Under the pieces are notes generated by a model. It was not told the DNA's origin and did no database searches. It saw only the letters and a program-made list of their open reading frames with translations. Below, piece by piece: positions 49,773 to 56,442 of a DNA stretch of 64,000 bases. The translations under genes were made by a program, and so were the position numbers. Within the stretch, counting starts at the first letter, position 1; the number at the start of each line of letters is the position of its first letter. The DNA comes from Corynebacterium sp. HMSC036D02 (GTDB lineage: Bacteria > Actinomycetota > Actinomycetes > Mycobacteriales > Mycobacteriaceae): positions 151,076-215,075 of the forward strand of contig NZ_KV827648.1 in assembly GCF_001836165.1 (NCBI RefSeq), read 5' to 3'.

Positions 49773-50914
49773 CGCCCCCGCAGCTGACGAGTATCCAAGA
49801 TATCGTCGACGAATGCGCCCAGATCTTGCAGCGCTCCGTTGAGGTGACCACCCCCGCCATCGCGGTGATTGCGGCTAGTGCGCAAATCGGTGCCATCGAT
49901 AAGAACAGGGCGGCCTCGATTCTTAATCGCACCCCGCCCCCGGAGCCCATCCCGTGGATGCTCAGCTTCGGCGTCCAGGAGGCTGTGCTGCCCGTGCGCC
50001 TGCCCTCCAACCCGCGCTATGACATGCTGCCCCGCGTGGTCATTCCCCTGCGTCACGAGGACAGGCTGGTGGGCTACCTGTGGATTATTGATGAGCCCGC
50101 GCTGGGCGACGCCCCCTTGGCCCACCTGGATTCATTGCTTGCGCCCCTTGCCAGGCTTATCGACGCACGCGATGCACCCCTCGCTGCCCGCGCCCAACAG
50201 CTCGGTGAGCTGGCCCGCGAGGTGCTCACCGGCGATCAGGCCGCGCTGGCTGGTGCGCGGGAGCGCGATCTCCTGCCCGCCGATGGTGAGCCGACCGTGC
50301 ATCGCGTGCTGGTGGAAGGCGATCAGCGCGCGGTGGCCGTGGAACTTGCCCGCCCGTTGGTACGCCGGCCTTTCTTGGTCGCGGACTCTCACGATTCCCT
50401 CGTGCTTGTCGAATGCCGTCGCGACGACAAGGACACCGAGGCCCTCATGGAGGAGCTGCAGAGTGCCGCGCTTGTCGCCGGCGCTGAGGTAGTGGCGCGC
50501 GGCTCGGCGCCGACGGCCCCGCAGGCGCGACTCATGGCGGACGTGGCCAAGCTCTGCGGCCAGGATTCGCTGCGCTGGGAGGAGGCCGGCGCGTGGCGCC
50601 TGCTGCGCGGGTGGGAGCTGACCCCGGCAACCGTGGTGGAGATGAGCCCCGATGCCGCCGTGCTTCTCGACGACCCCCGCAATTCCTACTGGCATACCCT
50701 GCTGACCTACTTTGAGCATTCCCGCAACGTCTCTGCGACCGCCGCTGCGCTCTACATTCACCGCGCTACACTGCACTACCGCCTAGACCGCGTGCGTGAG
50801 ATTCTCGGGCCCGGCGTGCTGGATGATGGCTGGCGCTGCGCGGCTCTCTACGTGGCCCTCAAGCTGCATGCGGCGCTTCAGGGAAAGAATAGGGAAGCCC
50901 CATTTTGTCCCTAG
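49760..50914 (+). CDS. PucR-type transcriptional regulator
   Basis: This 384-residue regulator has a C-terminal HTH_30 domain (about residues 315-375): WHTLLTYFEHSRNVSATAAALYIHRATLHYRLDRV. The N-terminal two thirds contain a possible ligand-binding GAF-like region. PucR/CdaR-family proteins usually activate divergent catabolic operons in response to a pathway compound. Here the target should be aroP-ipdC-pat. ATG 49760 sits in the centre of a palindrome, so binding could block its own transcription or translation. Confidence 0.87.
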   Translation: MSKVPPPQLTSIQDIVDECAQILQRSVEVTTPAIAVIAASAQIGAIDKNRAASILNRTPPPEPIPWMLSFGVQEAVLPVRLPSNPRYDMLPRVVIPLRHEDRLVGYLWIIDEPALGDAPLAHLDSLLAPLARLIDARDAPLAARAQQLGELAREVLTGDQAALAGARERDLLPADGEPTVHRVLVEGDQRAVAVELARPLVRRPFLVADSHDSLVLVECRRDDKDTEALMEELQSAALVAGAEVVARGSAPTAPQARLMADVAKLCGQDSLRWEEAGAWRLLRGWELTPATVVEMSPDAAVLLDDPRNSYWHTLLTYFEHSRNVSATAAALYIHRATLHYRLDRVREILGPGVLDDGWRCAALYVALKLHAALQGKNREAPFCP

Positions 50915-50959
50915 GGGAAGCGCTCAGGTAGAGTGATGGACGATTCATTGCGAATCGCT

Positions 50960-51048
50960 GGAGACGTGCCAGAGCGGCCGAATGGGGCTCCCTGCTAAGG
51001 AGTTGACTTACTTGCGTAGGTCCGGAGGTTCAAATCCTCTCGTCTCCG
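50960..51048 (+). tRNA. tRNA-Ser (anticodon GCT)
   Basis: A type II tRNA has acceptor stem GGAGACG/CGTCTCC and an anticodon loop CTGCTAA with GCT as anticodon. A long variable arm and a T arm with GGTTCAAATCC follow. The discriminator G is at 51048 and a full CCA is not encoded. A low-GC accessory region starts just downstream. Confidence 0.94.
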
Positions 51049-51060
51049 CAAACTACAGAA

Positions 51061-51095
51061 CCCGAGTCATCGTTTCACCGGTGGCTCGGGATTTT
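51061..51095 (+). terminator. Terminator after tRNA-Ser(GCT)
   Basis: CCCGAG (51061-51066) pairs with CTCGGG (51085-51090) around an 18-nt loop. It is followed by ATTTTA, a short U-rich end. Confidence 0.6.
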
Positions 51096-51185
51096 ACGTT
51101 TTCAGTTCCTTCGTATGCCGACAGCCCGTGAGCAGGGAACTTAGAATGAAGGCGCTGACCTTAATCTGTGCTGGCTGGGAGCGTC

Positions 51186-51515
51186 ATGGAGTTACTAAAA
51201 GAGCCAATTTGGGATGTGGAAAGTAACGCGAACATCGATCCCGATGAGAGCTTTGTTCGAATTAGGCTGCATGAAGACAGCGTTGTAGCTGAATTTACTA
51301 TTGCCGAGCTGTGTAGTTTCTTTGGAATTAACGGTTTCGATTGCTTGCAGCGACAATTCAAGGCTTGGTATGGCTTGAACGCTTTCGCGTGGGATTCAAA
51401 AGGTAAAGTTCACTGTGAACAGATCCCTTTCTCCGAATATTTTGCTCTTTCCAAAATTCATGAGTGCTATTCCCCGCAGCCACTTCCCGAAGCAACGAAC
51501 GGCATAGTGAGATAG
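51186..51515 (+). CDS. Hypothetical protein in the accessory island
   Basis: This 109-residue protein is soluble (ELLKEPIWDVESNANIDPDE at the N-terminus, a central FFGINGFDCLQRQFKAWYG). I recognise no family. It is AT-richer than the core genes around it, indicating acquisition. GGGAG lies about 5 nt before ATG 51186; the in-frame GTG at 51168 is less likely. It lies 138 bp after tRNA-Ser. Confidence 0.6.
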   Translation: MELLKEPIWDVESNANIDPDESFVRIRLHEDSVVAEFTIAELCSFFGINGFDCLQRQFKAWYGLNAFAWDSKGKVHCEQIPFSEYFALSKIHECYSPQPLPEATNGIVR

Positions 51516-51776
51516 GGGATGAAAAAGAAGTAATTATCGGGCGAATGTGCTTGATGGCGAAATGGGGGCAGGGTGGTTCCGAAGAATTATTGGTCACCTA
51601 GTTCAGCACTTGCGTCCTGTGGCTGCGAGGCACTCTAAAACCGGAAGGGCCGCTTTAGCGCAAGCTTCTTCTGCAGGATACCCATTCGTGCTTTCGGTAA
51701 TATTGGTAACGGGAATTTGCTCAGCTACAGATTTTTTGTCCCCAAAAGCATTCAATAACGTGATCTAAGGAGAAAA
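51516..51776 (+). other. Intergenic region of the accessory island
   Basis: No convincing gene is seen. A 73-codon ORF starting at 51547 has no clear ribosome site and no recognisable product. The last bases hold a strong AAGGAG site for the Nudix gene at 51777. Confidence 0.4.
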
Positions 51777-52214
51777 ATGATCGACTCTCAAACTGGATGG
51801 TTTTTTGTTCACGCTAGTGTGAAGGTTATTCCAGTCCTCGGCGGTAAGGTGCTATTGGGGCTTAATCCTAGGGGGGATTGGGAGCTACTCGGAGGCTGGC
51901 CGGACAGGGGAGACTTATCGCTTCGCGAGACAGCTCAGCGCGAGTTGAAAGAAGAGGCAAATTTAGAGACTCTCCCCGATACCCTAGTAGATGCGTTTCT
52001 TCTAAGAGATCCGAAAGTGGAAAATCCGGTTGCGATTATCGCATATGGGGTCACCGTGTCATTGAATGAAGGGATTGATATTAGTGAAAGCATCGAGCAT
52101 GAAAAGCTAGGTTTATTTGGAAAGGATGAGATTTCGGGTTTGCAAAATCTCTTGCCGGAATATAAGACCGTGATTTTGAAATATCTGGAGATGGGTGGAA
52201 ATAACAAAAGCTAG
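51777..52214 (+). CDS. Nudix hydrolase, acquired-looking
   Basis: This 145-residue Nudix protein should hydrolyse a nucleoside-diphosphate-linked compound. The Nudix box is GWPDRGDLSLRETAQRELKEEANL: RELKEE is intact, but the first Glu of GxxxxxE is Asp and the last Gly is Ala. A strong AAGGAG site precedes ATG 51777. It is AT-rich and unlike the Nudix gene at 54.7 kb. A second gene overlaps its end, giving an apparent two-gene operon whose second member is broken. Confidence 0.8.
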   Translation: MIDSQTGWFFVHASVKVIPVLGGKVLLGLNPRGDWELLGGWPDRGDLSLRETAQRELKEEANLETLPDTLVDAFLLRDPKVENPVAIIAYGVTVSLNEGIDISESIEHEKLGLFGKDEISGLQNLLPEYKTVILKYLEMGGNNKS

Positions 52215-52536
52215 TCAATATAAACAGAGGCTCGACAGAGATCCTTCCGAAGGTCTTAAGCGAAAGCTATCGGCTGATGAGGTGATGAAGTTGACGAACG
52301 AACTTGGAGACTGGCGTTCGTTTACTGCAGTCCCAGAGAAAATTAGAGAGTATTCTGAGGAACCAAGTTTTCGTGCTGCGTTGTCTGCCTTTTCAGATAT
52401 GGATAGTGGAAATAAGCGTCAAACTTTACAGGGGATTTGCCAAGTTACCATTGAGCCTGATGGCAGAGTTTTAGGTGCCTGTTGCCACAACATCCAGGAG
52501 CTCAATTGTTTCATGCCGATTCAGAGCACTACTTAG
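52195..52536 (+). pseudogene. Truncated hypothetical gene fused to a toxin remnant at its 3' end
   Basis: The 113-codon ORF starts at GTG 52195, overlapping the Nudix gene by 20 nt, with GGAGAT upstream. The first 95 residues look like a normal soluble protein (SADEVMKLTNELGDWRSF). The last residues, from about GACCHNIQELNC onward, are read from DNA that on the other strand encodes a VapC-like PIN domain. Homology therefore appears to break at about 52480, and the native C-terminus is missing. The family is unknown. Confidence 0.6.
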
Positions 52537-52614
52537 CCACTGTTGAGCGGGTTCATGTTGTGGTGCTGCGGAGTGGAAGGCATGAACGAGAATGTTGACA
52601 TCAGGAATGATCAT
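52471..52614 (-). pseudogene. VapC-like PIN-domain toxin fragment
   Basis: The reading starts MIIPDVNILVHAFHSAAPQH, the typical first acidic motif (PDVN) of VapC toxins. It continues to LNRHETIELLDVVATG and then stops after about 47 residues; intact VapC is about 130. The remaining acidic catalytic residues are lost, so no active ribonuclease is expected. Its start overlaps the adjoining vapB-like ORF. The break coincides with the end of the opposite-strand gene at 52195-52536. Confidence 0.75.
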
Positions 52615-52705
52615 CGAGCGCCGCCCACACGGCTTCCTTGTCGCTGAGATCAACTAGAGCTGGTCCGCCGCAATCGAAGGAGGGGAGGTCTATCCTGGTG
52701 CGCAT
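52601..52705 (-). pseudogene. VapB-like antitoxin remnant with internal deletion
   Basis: This tiny 34-residue ORF reads MRTRIDLPSFDCGGPALVDL and ends SDKEAVWAALDDHS. The first residues match a VapB start, and the C-terminal VDLSDKEAVW is typical of VapB partners, but the usual 40 or so residues between are missing. It overlaps the vapC fragment start by 14 nt, as in vapBC operons. TACTCT lies 6 nt before its ATG on the minus strand. Confidence 0.55.
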
Positions 52706-52793
52706 ACGTTTAGAGTAGAAAGCATCAAGTCATCAATCAAGGGGTGCAATGATGCATCTGCCTTCAGGAAGCCGTGAAAGGTTGACTGGTGTC

Positions 52794-53156
52794 TTAATTC
52801 AGTGCGAGCGTCAGGATCAGTACTCCGATGGAGAGTGCGAGCATGCCTAAGCAGTTGATCCAGAATGCGCTACCGAGGAAGTGGGCGCGGACATGGGCTG
52901 CTGCGGCTGCGCAGAAGTATGCGATGACGCCAACCATGGTTGCAATTCCTACGCCGGGGAACCAGAGGCCGGCAATGAGTCCTGCGGCGGCGAGATACTT
53001 GATGACAATGAGCGCCCACCACCAGTCCTTGGGGAGTTTGACGCCGCTGAGGCAGGCTTCGATAAAGGGGACTGGTTTGAGGGAGAGGGCGGCGTCGCCA
53101 AGCAGGATGGCAGCCAGTAGCAGGGAGGGCCAAGCGGGGGAGGATTCTAGGATCAT
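52794..53156 (-). CDS. DoxX-like family membrane protein
   Basis: This 120-residue protein with four membrane helices matches the DoxX-like/DUF4267 group (PWLLLAAILLGDAALSLKPVPF-type start, KYLAAAGLIAGLWFPGVGI). DoxX relatives are linked to quinone or redox functions, but no activity is established for this branch. The ATG at 53156 overlaps the TetR gene stop (ATGA), so the regulator and this protein are co-translated. That makes it the probable regulated effector of the operon. Confidence 0.8.
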   Translation of the reverse strand: MILESSPAWPSLLLAAILLGDAALSLKPVPFIEACLSGVKLPKDWWWALIVIKYLAAAGLIAGLWFPGVGIATMVGVIAYFCAAAAAHVRAHFLGSAFWINCLGMLALSIGVLILTLALN

Positions 53157-53728
53157 TGGGTTACTCCGAATGCGGTGTTGAGGCGTTCGATGGATGAGGC
53201 GGCTTGGGAGGTGAGTTGTTCGGTGTCGTAGAGGCCCGCGGCCCACCCGATGAGAAAGCCGAGGTAGACGTTGTATAGCAGGTTGGAGTACTCGGCTGCA
53301 TCGTCACTGTTGAGTCTGGAGCCAAGGCGCAGGGTGATTTCATCGGTCAGGAGTGTTTTGAGCGCGGTGAGTGCTTCGCCTTGATTTCCTTGTTGGATGA
53401 GTGCCGCGCCGAACGCACGGGAGAGTTCTTCGTGGCCGGTGAACATCTGGAGGAATGGCTTGAGGACATCGAGGAGGCTATCGGATTGCCCCCGAATCTC
53501 GTCGTGGAGCTCTGAAATGTGTTGGCCAATGGTGCGGATGAGCAGCGTTTGTTTGTCGCCGACTCCCATGACGGTTCCCACGCTGACGCCAGCCTCGGAT
53601 GCGATGGTCCGGATGCTGGTGGTGGCGTAGCCCTGGGTGAGGAAGAGATCGTAGGCGGTGGCCAGGACCTTGCTGTCGGTGCCAGCTTTGGCGGCCGAAC
53701 GCGATGGGTGAACGTGTTCAGTGAACAT
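53153..53728 (-). CDS. TetR-family transcriptional regulator
   Basis: This 191-residue regulator has an N-terminal TetR helix-turn-helix (about residues 18-65: VLATAYDLFLTQGYATTSIRTIASEAGVSVGTV). A helical ligand-binding C-terminal domain follows. ATG 53728 lies 7 nt after TACCCT on the minus strand, giving a leaderless promoter. Two GAACNNGTTC palindromes cover the start codon and first codons, a likely autorepressor site. It is co-transcribed with a DoxX-like membrane protein. Confidence 0.88.
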   Translation of the reverse strand: MFTEHVHPSRSAAKAGTDSKVLATAYDLFLTQGYATTSIRTIASEAGVSVGTVMGVGDKQTLLIRTIGQHISELHDEIRGQSDSLLDVLKPFLQMFTGHEELSRAFGAALIQQGNQGEALTALKTLLTDEITLRLGSRLNSDDAAEYSNLLYNVYLGFLIGWAAGLYDTEQLTSQAASSIERLNTAFGVTQ

Positions 53729-53741
53729 GTTCAAAAGGGTA
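53710..53741 (-). promoter_or_regulatory. TetR gene promoter with double palindromic operator
   Basis: GAACGTGTTC (53710-53719) and GAACATGTTC (53723-53732) are 10-bp palindromes with centres 13 bp apart. The second contains the ATG. The -10 box TACCCT occupies 53736-53741 (minus strand). A regulator bound here would block the leaderless start directly. Confidence 0.65.
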
Positions 53742-53794
53742 GCTCTTGATGGCTTCGGGGTCAATGACGCCGAAGTGTTGACAGTTGGCGCTAG

Positions 53795-53948
53795 GCCAGC
53801 GCGGGGAAGACGCGGTCGCGCAACAGATGCGCAAGTTCGCGGTCGGGTGCAGCTGGGTTGACCCAGGCGGTGTCGCCGATTTCGGCGGCGGCGTGGGGCT
53901 CGTCGGTGGTGACGGTGCGTGTGCAGGTGAAGATGGTGCCGACAATGA
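53795..53948 (-). pseudogene. Duplicated 3' end of the Nudix gene
   Basis: These 154 bp align without gaps to 54678-54831, the 3' part of the intact Nudix gene, with few mismatches. The frame is open to its own stop (DRELAHLLRDRVFPALA) but has no start and lacks the Nudix box. The duplicate lies 883 bp downstream of the matching bases, with three tiny ORFs between. Confidence 0.85.
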
Positions 53949-53986
53949 CAGAAGCAGCAGGTAGGCCGAAGCCTAAAGGAGGCTAA

Positions 53987-54196
53987 ATGTCAGCAGGGCG
54001 AATTGCGGCAAGATACGCCCTCTTGCGGGCTCTCGCAAGGATTTTTGGGGAAGTGTATACGTTCGTCTACGGTTTCCATTTTTGCTTCCAAATTTGTCTA
54101 CCACATGTAACTCTAGGGGGTGTCCGAGTTCTCGGCCATCTTCTCGCGAAAGGGATAAGGGCATGTATTGCCCCAAGAAATGTGCGCCTCTGGTAG
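53987..54196 (+). CDS. Possible 69-residue small protein in the Nudix-end cassette
   Basis: The ORF starts at ATG 53987 just after an AAAGGAGG ribosome site (53975-53982, 4-nt spacing), one of the best in the window. The product is basic and partly hydrophobic (SAGRIAARYALLRALARIFG at the start). No family is recognised. TAGGC/GCCTA and AGCCT/AGGCT can form alternative hairpins around the ribosome site. Codon usage is not decisive, so it may be spurious. Confidence 0.4.
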   Translation: MSAGRIAARYALLRALARIFGEVYTFVYGFHFCFQICLPHVTLGGVRVLGHLLAKGIRACIAPRNVRLW

Positions 54197-54261
54197 TGCT
54201 GATTGCGGCAGTATCAGTTCTCGCTCCAGTTAAAGCACTTCCTCAGCGGGTTGGTTTTTGA
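54163..54261 (+). CDS. Possible 32-residue secreted peptide
   Basis: The ORF begins at ATG 54163 with AAGGGATAAGGG just upstream and overlaps the 69-residue ORF. It reads like a minimal signal peptide: a basic KKCAP start, the hydrophobic core LVVLIAAVSVLAP, then VKALPQRVGF after a possible AxA-like cut. If real it could release a decapeptide. No bacteriocin or pheromone family is recognised. Such short ORFs can arise by chance. Confidence 0.35.
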   Translation: MYCPKKCAPLVVLIAAVSVLAPVKALPQRVGF

Positions 54262-54384
54262 AAACTATCGTTGCACTAAATGGCGAAGGTTTTAGGGTAG
54301 CGTGCTTGGAATTTCGCCATATGGACGTTGCTGAACTGTCTGGAGAGCAGTCAAAGAGAATCTACCGGTTAGGGAGAATAATTT

Positions 54385-54522
54385 ATGTGGAAAAAAATCT
54401 TGGCCACTATTGGCGTTATTCTGATGACGCTTTCCGTTTATGTTCAATGGCCGTATGCTGTCACGATTGCTCTAGCAGTTTTGGTCATTGTCCTTGTGTT
54501 TCTTCCCAGCGGGAAGAAGTAA
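54385..54522 (+). CDS. Possible 45-residue membrane protein
   Basis: The ORF starts at ATG 54385, 8 nt after AGGGAGA. It has a basic start (MWKKI) and two hydrophobic segments (about residues 5-20 and 25-41), and ends FLPSGKK. It looks like a real small membrane protein or immunity-like peptide. An alternative TTG frame from 54258 overlaps it and seems less protein-like. It is the third tiny ORF of the cassette. Confidence 0.5.
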   Translation: MWKKILATIGVILMTLSVYVQWPYAVTIALAVLVIVLVFLPSGKK

Positions 54523-54670
54523 ATGCCTGAGTAGGGGTGGGTATTTCAGCGGACCTGCCTCTGTCTTATGTTGATGAGCCGAGAAAATGGGCGCGGAGGT
54601 GCGCTGCTACAGATGCGTAGAAACAGGCGATGCGGCCTGTGGCTTCGAGATGCAATTTACGAAAACGTAC

Positions 54671-55063
54671 CTACCCAGCCAGCGCGGGGAAGACGCGGTC
54701 ACGCAACAGGTGCGCAAGCTCGCGGTCGGGTGCTGTTGGGTTGACCCAGGCGGTGTCCCCGATTTCGGCGGCGGCGTGGGGTTCGTCGGTGGTGACGGTG
54801 CGGGTGTAGGTGAAGATGGTGCCGACGACGACCTCGCCCGGTTCGTTGGCGGCGGGAGCGTCGAAGGTGCCGAGTTTGTTGAGGCTCTCGGCGTCGAGAG
54901 TGAGGCCTACTTCTTCGGCGACTTCGCGCAGGGCGGCGTCGACAAGCGCCTCGCCCGCCTCAGGCTTGCCGCCGGGCAGTTGGTACTTGGTGGAGGACTT
55001 CTTGCGCACGGTAAGCACGTGGCCTTGTGGGTTGCGGATGACGACGGCTGCTACTTCAATCAT
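54671..55063 (-). CDS. Nudix hydrolase (MutT-like)
   Basis: This 130-residue Nudix protein has a perfect Nudix box, GGKPEAGEALVDAALREVAEEVGL, at about residues 31-54. MutT-like enzymes hydrolyse oxidised or modified nucleoside triphosphates or other NDP-linked compounds in the cytosol. The length is normal. It lies 20 bp before mntH on the same strand. Its 3' half is duplicated 883 bp downstream, beyond the small-ORF cassette. Confidence 0.9.
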   Translation of the reverse strand: MIEVAAVVIRNPQGHVLTVRKKSSTKYQLPGGKPEAGEALVDAALREVAEEVGLTLDAESLNKLGTFDAPAANEPGEVVVGTIFTYTRTVTTDEPHAAAEIGDTAWVNPTAPDRELAHLLRDRVFPALAG

Positions 55064-55083
55064 GGCTGCTGATTGTAGGCGGC

Positions 55084-56268
55084 CTAGAGCAGCGGCAGGA
55101 GCACGAGGGCGAGATTGAGTGCGATGACCAGCGCGGCAAGCGTCCAGCCCACGGCCATAGACCAGGGTTTCGCGGCGAACTCACCCATGACGTCCCGGGA
55201 GCCGGCATAGCGGAAAAGCGGGATGATGGCGAAGGGGATGCCCAGGGAAAGAAGTGCCTGGCTGACCACCAGTGCCATAGTGGGGTCGACCCCGCAGCCG
55301 ATGATGACCAGCGCCGGGATGAGCGTGACCAGGCGGCGGACTAGTAGGGGGACCTTGATGTGAAGCAGGCCGTCCATGATTTCGGAGCCGGCGTAGGCGC
55401 CCACTGACGTCGAGGCGAGGCCGCTGGCCAGCAGGCCGATGGCGAAGAGAACGCCGGCCAGCGGGCCGAGGTGGCTGGCAATCGCCGTGTGGGCCCCGGA
55501 GATGGTCTCTGTGCCGTCCACGCCGTAGAGGGCCGAGCCCGCCAGGACCAGCAGGCCCACGTTGACGAGCCCGGCGATGGACAGCGCCACGGCGATGTCC
55601 GCGCGGGTGCCGGCCAGCACGTGGGGGATTTCCAGGTCGGGGTAGCGCTGCTTGGTCAGGGAGGAGTGTAGGTAAATGGCGTGCGGCATGACGGTGGCGC
55701 CCAACATGGAGGCGGCCAGCAGGATGCTGTCCTTGCCCTCTAGGCGGGGGATGAGGCCGCCGGCCACGTCGGCGGGGTCGGGCGGGGCGATGGCGAGGCC
55801 GGCAAGGAAGCCGATGCAGATGACCAGGAGCAGGCCGATGACAAGCCCCTCGAACCACTGGTTCTTCTTCTGGAAGATGAGGAGAATGATGGAGACCGCG
55901 CCGATGATGAGCGCGCCCGCGAACAGGGGGAGGTTGAAGAGGAGTTGCAGGGCAATGGCGCCGCCGATGACTTCGGCGAGGTCGGTGGCCGCGGCGATGA
56001 GCTCGGCCTGGGCCCACATGCCTAGGCGCGCGCGGCGGGAGAGACGCTCGCCCATGATTTCCGGCAGGGAGCGGTGGGTGACTAGGCCCAGTTTGGCGGA
56101 GTGGTACTGGATGAACATGGCCATGAGGTTGGCCACGACGAGTACCCACACCAGGAGGTAGCCGTAGTGGGAGCCGGCGCTGATGTTGGCGGCTACGTTG
56201 CCGGGGTCGACGTAAGCCACTGCAGCAACGAAGGCGGGGCCGGTGAGGCTGATTAAGGTCTTACGCAT
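55084..56268 (-). CDS. mntH: Nramp-family Mn2+/divalent metal transporter
   Basis: This 394-residue proton-coupled importer has eleven predicted membrane helices. The metal site of TM1 is DPGNVAANISAGS (residue 21) and that of TM6 is MPHAIYLHSS, whose Met gives preference for Mn or Fe over Ca/Mg. ATG 56268 has GGAG 6 nt upstream, so it is favoured over the ATGs at 56274 and 56280. A palindrome AGTTCAACTACTTGAAGT upstream matches the corynebacterial MntR-type box, implying manganese-dependent repression. Confidence 0.93.
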   Translation of the reverse strand: MRKTLISLTGPAFVAAVAYVDPGNVAANISAGSHYGYLLVWVLVVANLMAMFIQYHSAKLGLVTHRSLPEIMGERLSRRARLGMWAQAELIAAATDLAEVIGGAIALQLLFNLPLFAGALIIGAVSIILLIFQKKNQWFEGLVIGLLLVICIGFLAGLAIAPPDPADVAGGLIPRLEGKDSILLAASMLGATVMPHAIYLHSSLTKQRYPDLEIPHVLAGTRADIAVALSIAGLVNVGLLVLAGSALYGVDGTETISGAHTAIASHLGPLAGVLFAIGLLASGLASTSVGAYAGSEIMDGLLHIKVPLLVRRLVTLIPALVIIGCGVDPTMALVVSQALLSLGIPFAIIPLFRYAGSRDVMGEFAAKPWSMAVGWTLAALVIALNLALVLLPLL

Positions 56269-56286
56269 AGGCATCTCCATACCAAA

Positions 56287-56307
56287 AGTTCAACTACTTG
56301 AAGTCTA
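56287..56307 (-). promoter_or_regulatory. mntH promoter with MntR-like box
   Basis: The palindrome AGTTCAA-CTAC-TTGAAGT (56287-56304) resembles the known corynebacterial MntR sites (TTCAA-N4-TTGAA core). It overlaps the TAGACT -10 box (56302-56307, minus strand) and the likely transcription start, an ideal site for repression. Confidence 0.7.
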
Positions 56308-56442
56308 GTTTTCATCGCCATATGTTCAAACCAGGGGTTTGATCCGGCAAACCATGTTAAAGTTTATTTGTTAATTATTTAAATTACTTTATGTATTTCG
56401 GCAGGTTAGAGACTCGAAGCTTCAACGGGTACACTGCCTTCA
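56308..56442. promoter_or_regulatory. mntH/YhgE intergenic region with palindrome and leaderless promoter
   Basis: This region is AT-rich and gene-free. It holds a perfect inverted repeat TCAAACC-AGG-GGTTTGA at 56326-56342. TACACT at 56430-56435 lies 7 nt before the GTG of the first YhgE gene, giving a leaderless promoter. Confidence 0.55.

Noticed and set aside
51547..51768. 73-codon ORF before the acquired Nudix gene
   Set aside because: Weak start signals and low-complexity product; kept as intergenic.
54258..54530. 90-codon TTG-started ORF in the small-ORF cassette
   Set aside because: Overlaps the more convincing 45-residue membrane ORF; Cys/Ser-rich tail looks like out-of-frame reading.
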